Shown: piece by piece, positions 47,728 through 57,985 of the stretch | How the letters are laid out: each line of letters opens with the position of its first letter | Numbering within the stretch: position 1 is the first letter of the stretch | Assembly: GCF_000385375.1 (NCBI RefSeq) | Contig: NZ_ARVV01000001.1 | Coordinates: forward strand, 2,728,001 to 2,792,000 | Origin: Methyloversatilis discipulorum | Lineage (GTDB): Bacteria; Pseudomonadota; Gammaproteobacteria; Burkholderiales; Rhodocyclaceae | Reading direction: 5' to 3' | DNA length: 64,000 bases | Program-made: the position numbers and the translations under genes | The notes under the pieces: generated by a model | Database searches by the model: none | Seen by the model: the letters and a program-made list of their open reading frames with translations, nothing else | Told to the model about the DNA's origin: nothing

Positions 47728-47731
<4 letters not shown>
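47336..47731 (-). CDS. cueR: Copper-responsive MerR-family regulator CueR
   Basis: A 131-aa MerR regulator with an N-terminal winged helix ([21 protein letters not shown]) and a dimerisation helix. The copper-binding loop has Cys112 and Cys120 ([10 protein letters not shown]), the same spacing and numbering as E. coli CueR. It activates copA and copZ at the long-spacer promoters described at 50173 and 50229. Its ATG overlaps the copA stop by 4 bp (ATGA), so it is made from the copA transcript. Confidence 0.94.
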
Positions 47732-50142
<2,411 letters not shown>

Positions 50143-50172
50143 GTTCGAGGTCCGTGCTGGATGACGGAGGTC

Positions 50173-50203
50173 AGTATCGACCTTCCCATGATGGTAAGGT
50201 CAA
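50173..50203 (-). promoter_or_regulatory. CueR-type promoter of copA
   Basis: On the minus strand TTGACC (50203-50198) and GATACT (50178-50173) are separated by 19 bp, the long spacing typical of MerR-family promoters. The spacer region holds the inverted repeat ACCTTAC...GGGAAGGT (50200-50180), a near-match to E. coli CueR operators. Confidence 0.85.
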
Positions 50204-50228
50204 GCCGGATTTTCATGCGGAACAGCGC

Positions 50229-50259
50229 TTGACCTTGCCATCGTGGGAAGGTCCATCAT
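50229..50259 (+). promoter_or_regulatory. CueR-type promoter of copZ
   Basis: TTGACC at 50229-50234 and CATCAT at 50254-50259 have a 19-bp spacer containing ACCTTGCC...GGGAAGGT (50232-50252). It is nearly identical to the copA operator on the other strand, 52 bp away. Confidence 0.8.
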
Positions 50260-50290
50260 GCAGTCATCCGAACCTCCAGGAGTCACCACC

Positions 50291-50491
50291 ATGAGCACGA
50301 CCATCGAATTCACCGTTCCCGACATGACCTGCGGTCATTGCGCCGGCCGCATCAAGGCGCTGATCGCCGGCATCGACGCCGACGCCAAGGTCGACATCGA
50401 CCTGCCTACCCACCGCGTGCGCATCGACTCGACCGTCGACGCGGACACTTACCGCAGCGCACTCGCCGAGGCGGACTACCCGCCGGCGTGA
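50291..50491 (+). CDS. copZ: CopZ-like copper chaperone
   Basis: A 66-aa heavy-metal-associated domain with the Cu(I) motif MTCGHC near residue 12 and a ferredoxin-like fold pattern. The ATG at 50291 follows AGGAG; an upstream ATG at 50258 lies within the -10 element and cannot be used by this promoter. It would pass Cu(I) to CopA, encoded on the opposite strand and co-regulated by CueR. Confidence 0.93.
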   Translation: MSTTIEFTVPDMTCGHCAGRIKALIAGIDADAKVDIDLPTHRVRIDSTVDADTYRSALAEADYPPA

Positions 50492-50511
50492 GCCGGTCTT
50501 CGCTGCAGGCT

Positions 50512-50670
50512 GCAATCGCGAGCAAGCTCGCTCACACGAAAACCCGGCTCCGACGACGAATCGGGAGCGCTCGTTGCGGGAGCGACCTCTGGTCGCGATG
50601 CGGCGTTTGCAGGCCTCAGACTCCGTTACCGGTCCTCATCGCGAGCACGCTCGCTCCCACCGAAGCCCGG
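50512..50670. repeat. REP-like palindromes downstream of copZ
   Basis: Two short repeats, ATCGCGAGCAAGCTCGCTC at 50515 and ATCGCGAGCACGCTCGCTC around 50639, flank about 100 bp of diverged palindromic sequence. Both contain the GCGAGC/GCTCGC dyad followed by a C-rich CAC. The same module ends the element at 32557. It occupies the gap between the convergent copZ and DUF411 genes. Confidence 0.6.
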
Positions 50671-50680
50671 CCGGGCGGCG

Positions 50681-51145
50681 TCAGCGATAGCTGCGGTAGA
50701 CGCTCGCGTTGCCGTCCGCCTGCACCAGCAGCACGTCGTACGGGTCCTTGCGGCCCTTGTACTCGGGGCCGTCCATGCCGGGCGAGCCGACCGGCATCGC
50801 CGGTACCGCCAGGCCAAGCGCCTTCGGTTTTTCCTTCAGCATCCTGTGCACCTCGCTCGCCGGCACGTGGCCTTCGAGCAGATAGCCGTCGACCCTCGCC
50901 GTGTGGCAGGAGGCGAACTTCGCCGGCATGCCCAGCCGGGCGCGCGCTTCGTTGTTGCCGGTCTCATACACCTTGACCGCGAAGCCGTTCGCTTCGAGGT
51001 GGGCCACCCAGTCCTTGCAACAGCCGCAGGTCGGGCTTTTCCACACCTCGACCAGCGGTTTCGGCGCCGCCATCAGTGTGGCGGCGCGCGGCAGCAGGGC
51101 CGCGGTGGCAAGCGCGCCGATCAGCGCGCGACGTGTCGTGTTCAT
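50681..51145 (-). CDS. DUF411 metal-binding protein
   Basis: A 154-aa exported protein (signal MNTTRRALIGALATAALL...) with the DUF411 hallmark SPTCGCCKDW near residue 40, a second Cys in KFASCHTARV and a C-terminal MPVGSPGM segment. The family occurs in copper and silver resistance clusters and is thought to bind Cu; its exact role is unsettled. GAAAGGA precedes the ATG. It lies 11 bp after the multicopper oxidase gene. Confidence 0.9.
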   Translation of the reverse strand: MNTTRRALIGALATAALLPRAATLMAAPKPLVEVWKSPTCGCCKDWVAHLEANGFAVKVYETGNNEARARLGMPAKFASCHTARVDGYLLEGHVPASEVHRMLKEKPKALGLAVPAMPVGSPGMDGPEYKGRKDPYDVLLVQADGNASVYRSYR

Positions 51146-51156
51146 GTCCAGTCCTT

Positions 51157-52575
51157 TCAATGGTGATCGTGCGCGCCGGCGGCCGGCTTGCGCACCTGTA
51201 CTTCGATGTCCTGCGGCTGCACGAGCGGCATGCTGGAGGTGCCGTGGTCATGCCCCGCTGGCGGCGGTGCGGCCGCGGGCGCCTCGCCCACTTCGTGCGC
51301 CACCGTACCCGGCGGATGGCGGAACCAGCCGGGGTCGGTGTAGTCGCCCGGCTTCTGTTCCCGCCTGACCTTGAACACCGAAAACATGCCGCCCATCTCG
51401 ACCGAGCCGAAAGGACCGTCGCCGGTCATCATCGGCGCGGTGTTCTCGGGCAGCGGCATCTTCATGTCGGCCATGTCGCCCATGCCGCGTTCGCCCATCG
51501 CCATATAGCCCGGCACGAGCTTCGATATGCGCTCGGCCAGCCCGCTGTGATCGACGCCGATCAGATTGGGCACGTCATGGCCCATCGCGTTCATCGTGTG
51601 GTGGCTCTTGTGGCAGTGGAAGGCCCAGTCGCCTTCCTCGTCGGCGATGAATTCGATCTGCCGCATCTGGCCGACCGCGATGTCGGTGGTCACCTCCGGC
51701 CAGCGCGCCGACTTCGGCACCGGGCCGCCGTCGGTGCCGGTGACCTCGAATTCGTGGCCGTGGATGTGCATCGGGTGGTTGGTCATCGTCAGGTTGCCGA
51801 TGCGGATGCGCACGCGGTCGTTCTTCCTCGCCACCAGCGGTGCGATGCCGGGGAAGATGCGGCTGTTCCACGTCCACAGATTGAAGTCCAGCATGGTCAT
51901 CGTCTTCGGCGTATAGCTGCCGGGGTCGATGTCGTAGGCGCTGAGCAGGAACACGTAGTCGCGGTCCACCGGTGCGATCAGCGGGTGGCGGCCCTTGGGG
52001 TGGGTGACCCAGAAGCCCATCATGCCCATCGCCATCTGCGTCATTTCGTCGGCGTGCGGGTGGTACATGAAGGTGCCGGGCCGGCGCGCGACGAATTCAT
52101 AGACGAAGGTCTTGCCCGGCGGTATCGCCGGCTGGGTCAGGCCGCTCACGCCGTCCATGCCGTTGGGCAGGCGCTGGCCGTGCCAGTGCACGCTGGTGCG
52201 CTCGGGCAGCTTGTTGGTCACAAAGATGCGCACGCGGTCGCCCTCGACCACCTCTATGGTGGGTCCCGGCGACTGGCCGTTGTAGCCCCACAGGTGGGCC
52301 TTGAAGCCGGGCGCCATTTCGCGCACCACCGGCTCGGCCACCAGGTGGAATTCCTTGACGCCATCTTTCATGCGCCAGGGCAGCGTCCAGCCATTCAGCG
52401 TCACCACGGGGTTGTAGGGGCGGCCGGTCGGTGGAACCAGCGGGCCGCGCGTATCGGCGGTCGTCTCGACCACCGGCTCCGGAATCGCGGCCAGCGCGAC
52501 CCGGCTCACCGTGGTGGCCGCGACGGCGGCGCCGGCGATGCCGGCGTGGCGGAAGAAATCTCTGCGGGAAGTCAT
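51157..52575 (-). CDS. Multicopper oxidase, Tat-exported (copper resistance type)
   Basis: A 472-aa three-cupredoxin oxidase. A twin-arginine signal (MTSRRDFFRHAG) is at the N-terminus. Copper ligands are His130/132 (HWHG), His172/174 (HPHAD), His267/270/272 (HPMHIHG) and the T1/T2/T3 motif at 320-331 (HCHKSHHTMNAM). The C-terminal tail adds Met- and His-rich segments (MGDMADMKMPLP, AGHDHG, AHDHH). It probably oxidises Cu(I) in the periplasm. It precedes the DUF411 gene and follows the TolC-like gene. Confidence 0.92.
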   Translation of the reverse strand: MTSRRDFFRHAGIAGAAVAATTVSRVALAAIPEPVVETTADTRGPLVPPTGRPYNPVVTLNGWTLPWRMKDGVKEFHLVAEPVVREMAPGFKAHLWGYNGQSPGPTIEVVEGDRVRIFVTNKLPERTSVHWHGQRLPNGMDGVSGLTQPAIPPGKTFVYEFVARRPGTFMYHPHADEMTQMAMGMMGFWVTHPKGRHPLIAPVDRDYVFLLSAYDIDPGSYTPKTMTMLDFNLWTWNSRIFPGIAPLVARKNDRVRIRIGNLTMTNHPMHIHGHEFEVTGTDGGPVPKSARWPEVTTDIAVGQMRQIEFIADEEGDWAFHCHKSHHTMNAMGHDVPNLIGVDHSGLAERISKLVPGYMAMGERGMGDMADMKMPLPENTAPMMTGDGPFGSVEMGGMFSVFKVRREQKPGDYTDPGWFRHPPGTVAHEVGEAPAAAPPPAGHDHGTSSMPLVQPQDIEVQVRKPAAGAHDHH

Positions 52576-52589
52576 GTGCGGAATCCTGT

Positions 52590-54023
52590 TCAGTGCGCCG
52601 CGTCGGCTGCCGTGGCAATGGCAGCGCCGGGCGGCGGCGCGAGATCGGGGCGACCGACCAGCGCCATGTCGAGATCGGCCTGGGCGATCCAGAAATCGCG
52701 CAGCGCCTCGATGTAGCCATTGACGCCAGCCACCTGGGCGCGCGCGTCGGCCAGCAGTTCGAACACGCCGATCAGCATGCCGTTGTAGCGCAGCAGGTTT
52801 TCGTCGGAAATGCGCTTGCGCAGCGGCACCACCTCGTCGCGGTAATGACGGGCGATGTCGAAGGCCGTGCGATAGCCGGCGTACGCTTCGCGCACCTCGG
52901 AGCGGGCGTTCACCGCCGCTTCCGCTGCGCGCTCGACCGACTGCATGTAGATGGCCTCGGCCCGCGCAACGCGTGAGCCGCCCCAGTCGAACAGCGGCAG
53001 TTCGAAACTGATTTCGTAGCCCTTCTTGTAGGACTCGCTGCGCCGACCTTCGAGCACGCGCGCCGGGCCGATCTCGAGCACGTCGATGAAGCGCGTGGTC
53101 TTGGTCAGCCCGAGGTTGCGCGCGGTCGCTTCGGCGTCGAGCTTCGCGATCTGCAGGTCGATGCGCGAACCCATCGCCTGGCGTTCGATGTCCGGTGCGT
53201 CGAGCGCCGCCGCGGGCAGCTCGGGCAGGCGGTCGGGCAGACGGAAAGCGGTCTGCTCGCCCCACAGACCCATGAGCCGGGTCAGCCGCTCGCGCGCCGC
53301 GGTGTGCGCCTGCTGCGCGCGCGCCAGATTCAGCGCCGCGTCGGCGTGAAAGCCCTGCTCGCGCGCCTGGGCCAGCGCGCTGTAGTTGCCGGCGGCACGC
53401 ATGCGCCGGGCCAGTTCGGCACCGGCGTCGGCTGCCTCCATCACCTGTTCCATATAGCGCAGCGTTTCGCCGGCAGCCACCGCCTGCACCCAGGCGCGGC
53501 GCACGTCGGCCGCCAGCCGCAGCACCTGCAGCGATACGGCACGCTGCGACTGTTCGAAGACGCGCCGGTTCACCTCGACCGACTGCGGCATCGTCAGCAG
53601 CGAAAAGATGTTGAAGGTGAGCGCCTGCTCGATCTTGTAGTCGCGCACGCCGTTCTCGCGCTTGCTGGCGTGGAACATCGAGAAGGTCGGATTGGGCAGA
53701 CGGCCGGCGCGCACCACCTCGGCCTCGCGGATGCCCAGTTCGTGGAAGCCCTCCTGCAGGCCACGATTGTTCAGCAGCGCGATCTGCACCGCGTCATCGG
53801 CCGACAGCGGTTGCGCCAGCAGTTCGGCGACACGGTCGGCAATTGCCGTGCGGTCCTCGTCGCTGCGCGCCCATCTGACGTCCTTGCCCAGCTTTTCGCG
53901 CGCGGTCTGCTCGACCGGGCCGAACCCGCCGTCCGGGCTGAAGCTCGCGCAGCCAGCCAGCAGCGCGACCGCCGCCGCCAGCGGCACGAGCTTGAGCCGG
54001 CTCTGATCAGTGCTTGTGCGCAT
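52590..54023 (-). CDS. TolC-family outer membrane lipoprotein
   Basis: A 477-aa outer-membrane efflux protein with a lipobox (AVALLAGC) and two TolC/OEP repeats of long helices (DAVQIALLNNRGLQEGF; later YEISFELPLFDWGGSR, AEAIYMQSVERAAEAAV). It would form a trimeric channel through the outer membrane. In this cluster it accompanies a copper oxidase and copper-binding proteins, but no periplasmic adaptor or RND pump gene is next to it. Its start overlaps the upstream gene's end by 17 bp. Confidence 0.88.
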   Translation of the reverse strand: MRTSTDQSRLKLVPLAAAVALLAGCASFSPDGGFGPVEQTAREKLGKDVRWARSDEDRTAIADRVAELLAQPLSADDAVQIALLNNRGLQEGFHELGIREAEVVRAGRLPNPTFSMFHASKRENGVRDYKIEQALTFNIFSLLTMPQSVEVNRRVFEQSQRAVSLQVLRLAADVRRAWVQAVAAGETLRYMEQVMEAADAGAELARRMRAAGNYSALAQAREQGFHADAALNLARAQQAHTAARERLTRLMGLWGEQTAFRLPDRLPELPAAALDAPDIERQAMGSRIDLQIAKLDAEATARNLGLTKTTRFIDVLEIGPARVLEGRRSESYKKGYEISFELPLFDWGGSRVARAEAIYMQSVERAAEAAVNARSEVREAYAGYRTAFDIARHYRDEVVPLRKRISDENLLRYNGMLIGVFELLADARAQVAGVNGYIEALRDFWIAQADLDMALVGRPDLAPPPGAAIATAADAAH

Positions 54024-54555
54024 CGCCGCCCTCCTTGCTGTGGTGGTGGCAACGATGTCCGTGGTCCGACTTCATCGCCCCGGAATCGCCGCCGTGCTGC
54101 TGTCCCGACGGATGCGCGTCGTACATCCGGCTGTGCATCGGCCCATGCATCGACGCGTGGTGAGCGGCGTGGTGCGGACAGTGATGCGGCTTCGCTTCGC
54201 TGCTGGCTGCGCCGTGATCGTGCTTTGCGGCTCCACCTGCAGGCGTGCCGGCACCGTGGTTGGCATGCGCGTCGGCGGCAGCCGGTGCGCCATGATCGTG
54301 GCCGGCATGCGGGTCCGGCGGTGCGGCCGCCGTGCTGCCGTGATCGTGCGCGTGGCCGCCGGGCTGACGACCGACCGCGTCGTTGGCTTCACGCCAGTCG
54401 CCGACAGCGCCCGTGCTACCGGCGCGGTAGGTATCGAACACCGAGCGGTGATCGAGCGGTCGCGTGGGGGCGGCCGGATCCGCCGGATCGGCCGCCCAGG
54501 CAGACGTGGTGACGGACGCTGCTGCCAGCAGCATCCGGATGGAAAGATGGAACAT
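54007..54555 (-). CDS. Histidine-rich exported protein, probably copper-binding
   Basis: A 182-aa protein with a signal peptide (MFHLSIRMLLAAASVTTSAWA) and about thirty histidines. They occur as HAHDHG, HAGHDHG, KHDHG, HHCPHHAAHH and CHHH clusters, plus several Met-His pairs (MHGPMHSRM). The first third after the signal (PLDHRSVFDTYRAGSTGAVGDW) is ordinary sequence. It overlaps the TolC-like gene by 17 bp, so is coupled to it. A periplasmic metal sponge or donor role is inferred. Confidence 0.8.
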   Translation of the reverse strand: MFHLSIRMLLAAASVTTSAWAADPADPAAPTRPLDHRSVFDTYRAGSTGAVGDWREANDAVGRQPGGHAHDHGSTAAAPPDPHAGHDHGAPAAADAHANHGAGTPAGGAAKHDHGAASSEAKPHHCPHHAAHHASMHGPMHSRMYDAHPSGQQHGGDSGAMKSDHGHRCHHHSKEGGDAHKH

Positions 54556-54614
54556 GAAGACCTCGCGAAAGACAGGTGTATCGATTTCCGCCCACCGTGG
54601 ACGGATTTCGGGTG

Positions 54615-54989
54615 TCAGGCGAGGTCGTGTCTGGGCGGGCGTTCGGTGCCTTCGGTGATGAAGGCGGGAGGTGTCACGCGCGCCGGCAGCGGGCGCAGGT
54701 GCGTCGAAAAATCGTCCGGCAGCCGCAGCGCGGACGGCATTAAGGCGCCGCCGATGCAGCAGGCGGCGCATGCGCTGCAGGCGTGCTTGCCGTGGGCAGG
54801 GCTTGCCGCGGGGTCGTGATCACCGCCGTCGTGATGTGTGTGCGCGGCTGCGTCATCGTGCATGGTCGCCGTCGTCGGCAGTCCGTGGTGCGACGGCGCG
54901 CAGCTGATCATCGCCGCCGCGGCAAAGCCCTGCAGGGGCAGTGCCAGCAGCAGCATGAAGGTCAGCAGGAGGCGGGTCGCGGAACGCAT
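54615..54989 (-). CDS. Small Cys/His-rich exported protein (DUF2946-like)
   Basis: A 124-aa protein with a hydrophobic N-terminal helix (LLLTFMLLLALPLQG), a His/Asp-rich middle (MHDDAAAHTHHDGGDHD) and a four-Cys cluster (HACSACAACCIGG). The pattern resembles DUF2946-type small proteins found in copper clusters, though I am not certain of the family. I chose ATG at 54989; GTG at 54995 is possible. It is the first gene of the leftward copper-resistance group. Confidence 0.75.
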   Translation of the reverse strand: MRSATRLLLTFMLLLALPLQGFAAAAMISCAPSHHGLPTTATMHDDAAAHTHHDGGDHDPAASPAHGKHACSACAACCIGGALMPSALRLPDDFSTHLRPLPARVTPPAFITEGTERPPRHDLA

Positions 54990-55034
54990 GAGCACTAGGA
55001 TATCAGCGCAGTGACGAAGTTCGCATGACAGCGG

Positions 55035-56648
55035 TCAAGTCGTGCTCGGGTCCACCGTCCACCGCCTTGCGACCGAGCCCTGTCCATTCACGCTTTCCAG
55101 ATGCACCGGGAAACCCCACAGCCGGGCGACGTGCTTCAGCACTTCGTAGGCGCCGTCGTGCAGCGGCCGGTTGTTGTGCTGCGTGTGCCGCAGCATCAGC
55201 GAACGGTCGCCGCGCAGATTCACGCTCCACACCTGGATGTTCGGTTCGCGCGAGCCGAGATCGTACTGGCGCGACATCGCTTCGCGCAGATTGCGGTAGC
55301 CGGACTCGTCGTGAATGGCCGATACCTCCAGCGTCGGCTCGGTGTCGTCGTCGGTGATGGCGAACAGGCGGAAGGCCCGCATCACGCGCGGCGACAGGTA
55401 CTGGCCGATGAAGCTTTCGTCCTTGAAGTTGCGCATCGCGTGGTCCAGCGTTTCCAGCCAGCTGCTGCCGGCCATGTCCGGGAACCATGCGCGGTCCTCG
55501 TCGGTGGGCGCCTCGCAGATGCGCTTGATGTCGGTGTACATCGCGAAACCCAGCGCGTACGGGTTCATGCCGCTGTAGGCGGGGTGACCGACCGGCGGCT
55601 GGTAGACGACGTTGGTGTGCGACTTCAGGCACTCGATCATGATGCCGTCGTCGAGGAAGCCGTCGTCGTACATCGTGTTCAGCAGGTGGTGGTGCCAGAA
55701 GGTGGCCCAGCCCTCGTTCATGACCTGGGTCTGGCGCTGCGGGTAGAAGTACTGCGCCACCTTGCGCACGATGCGCACGATCTCGCGCTGCCACGGTTCG
55801 AGCAGCGGCGCGTTCTTCTCGATGAAGTAGAGCAGATTCTCCTGCGGCTCGGCCGGGAAGCGCGGCGCTTCCTTCTCCGCCTCGTCGCGGCCCAGCTTCG
55901 GCGGCAGCGTGCGCCAGATCTCGTTCACCTGCTGCTGCGCGTAGGCCTCGCGGTCCTTCGCGCGCGCCAGTTCCTGCGTGAGGCTGAGCTTGCTCGGCCG
56001 ACGGTAGCGGTCGACGCCGTAGTTCATCAGCGCGTGGCAGCTGTCGAGCAGCAGTTCGACCGCGTCGATGCCATGCCGCTCCTCGCAGGCGGCGACGTAG
56101 TTCTTCGCATAGACCAGGTAGTCGATGATGGACGACGCGTCGGTCCACATCCGGAACAGGTAGTTGCCCTTGAAGAAGCTGTTGTGGCCGTAGGCGGCGT
56201 GCGCGATCACCAGCGCCTGCATCGCCATCGTGTTCTCCTCCATCAGGTAACTGATGCAGGGATTGCTGTTGATCACGATTTCGTAGGCCAGACCCATCTG
56301 GCCGCGCCGGTAGTTCTTCTCGGTGCTGATGAATTCCTTGCCGTAGCTCCAGTGCCGGTAGTTCACCGGCATGCCGACGCTGGCGTAGGCGTCCATCATC
56401 TGTTCGGCGGTGATGATCTCGAGCTGGTTCGGATAGGTGTCCAGCCCGAAGCGCTGCGCGGTCGCGCGGATCACGTCGTGGTATTGCTCGATCAGTTCGA
56501 AGGTCCAGTCGCTGGGCGCCGGCAACCGGGAGGCCGGGCGCTCCTTCAGCGGCAGCGGTGCGCTCAGCGGCGGCGGGTGACGACGCCCGCCGTATTCGCC
56601 CGGCGAGGCCGCGCGACCGTTGTTGCGGCGGTCGTAGGTATCGCTCAT
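55035..56648 (-). CDS. SpoVR family protein
   Basis: A 537-aa soluble protein of the SpoVR/YcgB family, starting MSDTYDRRNNGRAAS with a disordered N-terminus. Conserved blocks follow from about residue 45 (WTFELIEQYHDVIRATAQRFGLDTYPNQ). They include KNYRRGQMGLAYEIVINSNPC, AHAAYGHNSFFKGN and NEGWATFWHHHLL. Function is unknown outside Bacillus spore-coat work. It overlaps yeaH by 4 bp and belongs to the prkA-yeaH-spoVR group that is co-conserved in proteobacteria. Confidence 0.95.
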   Translation of the reverse strand: MSDTYDRRNNGRAASPGEYGGRRHPPPLSAPLPLKERPASRLPAPSDWTFELIEQYHDVIRATAQRFGLDTYPNQLEIITAEQMMDAYASVGMPVNYRHWSYGKEFISTEKNYRRGQMGLAYEIVINSNPCISYLMEENTMAMQALVIAHAAYGHNSFFKGNYLFRMWTDASSIIDYLVYAKNYVAACEERHGIDAVELLLDSCHALMNYGVDRYRRPSKLSLTQELARAKDREAYAQQQVNEIWRTLPPKLGRDEAEKEAPRFPAEPQENLLYFIEKNAPLLEPWQREIVRIVRKVAQYFYPQRQTQVMNEGWATFWHHHLLNTMYDDGFLDDGIMIECLKSHTNVVYQPPVGHPAYSGMNPYALGFAMYTDIKRICEAPTDEDRAWFPDMAGSSWLETLDHAMRNFKDESFIGQYLSPRVMRAFRLFAITDDDTEPTLEVSAIHDESGYRNLREAMSRQYDLGSREPNIQVWSVNLRGDRSLMLRHTQHNNRPLHDGAYEVLKHVARLWGFPVHLESVNGQGSVARRWTVDPSTT

Positions 56649-57922
56649 TTCGCGGCTCCTTCCTTCTTGAACAGGTCGCGGAACACCGGATAGATCTGGT
56701 CGACCTCGGCCGCCTTGCGGATGGCGAAGTTCTCGCTCTCCATCGCGAGATCCGAGTACTCGTGCCACAGGTTCTGTTCCTGCTCGACCACCTGGATGTA
56801 GGCGAAGTAGCGCACCAGCGGCAGGATCTTCTGTTCGAGGATTTCGCGGCAGCGCGGGCTGTCGTCGTGCCAGTTGTCGCCGTCGCTGGCCTGCGCGCCG
56901 TAGATGTTCCACTCGCCGCGCGGGTAGCGCGCCTGGATGATGTCTTCCATCAGCACCAGCGCGCTCGACACCACGGTGCCGCCGGTCTCGGTGGCATGGA
57001 AGAAATCGTGCTCGCTCACTTCCTGCGCCTGCGTGTGGTGGCGGATGAACACGATTTCGATCTTTTCGTAGTGCCGGGTCAGGAACAGGTAGAGCAGGAT
57101 GAAGAAGCGCTTGGCCAGATCCTTGCGCGCCTCGTCCATCGAGCCCGACACGTCCATCAGGCAGAACATGACCGCTTTCGCAGTCGGCACCGGCGTGCGC
57201 ACACGGCTGCGGTAGCGCAGGTCTATCGGGTCGAGGTAGGGGATACGGTCGATGCGCGAACGCAGCGCGGCGATGTCGGCCTCGATCTGTTCGATCTCGT
57301 GCAGCCGCGCCGGCGTGCCCGGCTGTGCGCGCAGGTCCTCGAGCAGCGCTTCGAGCCGGTGCAGTTCGCGCCGCGACTCGCTGCCCAGCGCGATGCGCCG
57401 GCCGATCGCACCGCGCATCGAGCGCACGACGTGCAGATTGTTCGGCGTGCCGTCGCTGGAGAAACCGGCACGGTGCGTCTTGTACTCCGGCGTCTCGGCC
57501 AGCGTGGTGCGGATCAGGTTGGGCAGGGCCAGGTCGTCGAAGAAGACCTGCATGAACTCTTCCTTGGTGAGGTGGAAGACGAAATCGTCCTCGCCCTCGC
57601 CGGAATCGCTGGCGTTGCCCGAACCGGCCCCGCCGCCGCCACCGCCCTTGGGCCGCTCGATGCGGTCGCCGCGGACGAAGTCCTTGTTGCCCGGGTGCAC
57701 CATTTCGCGCGAGCCGCCCTGACCGTGGCCGAACACCGGTTCGCTGATGTCGCGCTTCGGGATGTGGATGTCCTCACCCTGCGCGATGTCGCGGATGCCG
57801 CGCCCCTCGACCGCCCGCCGCACCGCCTCGCGGATCTGCTCCTTGTGGCGGCGCAGGAAGCGCTCGCGATTGCCGATGGACTTGTTCTTGCCGGCCAGTC
57901 TGCGATCGATGATCTGCTGCAA
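56645..57922 (-). CDS. yeaH: UPF0229/DUF444 protein with VWA-like domain (YeaH)
   Basis: A 425-aa protein with N-terminal DUF444 blocks (IDRRLAGKNKSIGNRERFLRRHK), a Gly-rich linker near residue 95 and a C-terminal von Willebrand A-like domain. The metal site reads MDVSGSM. In E. coli YeaH is encoded with the kinase YeaG (PrkA) and acts in stress and starvation responses. It lies 63 bp after prkA and overlaps spoVR. Confidence 0.94.
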   Translation of the reverse strand: MQQIIDRRLAGKNKSIGNRERFLRRHKEQIREAVRRAVEGRGIRDIAQGEDIHIPKRDISEPVFGHGQGGSREMVHPGNKDFVRGDRIERPKGGGGGGAGSGNASDSGEGEDDFVFHLTKEEFMQVFFDDLALPNLIRTTLAETPEYKTHRAGFSSDGTPNNLHVVRSMRGAIGRRIALGSESRRELHRLEALLEDLRAQPGTPARLHEIEQIEADIAALRSRIDRIPYLDPIDLRYRSRVRTPVPTAKAVMFCLMDVSGSMDEARKDLAKRFFILLYLFLTRHYEKIEIVFIRHHTQAQEVSEHDFFHATETGGTVVSSALVLMEDIIQARYPRGEWNIYGAQASDGDNWHDDSPRCREILEQKILPLVRYFAYIQVVEQEQNLWHEYSDLAMESENFAIRKAAEVDQIYPVFRDLFKKEGAAK

Positions 57923-57985
57923 GATGTGTCCCCTTCCCGCCGGGGCAGCGTCGCCCCGGTCTTGTCTATCGATGCCCCACCACCG

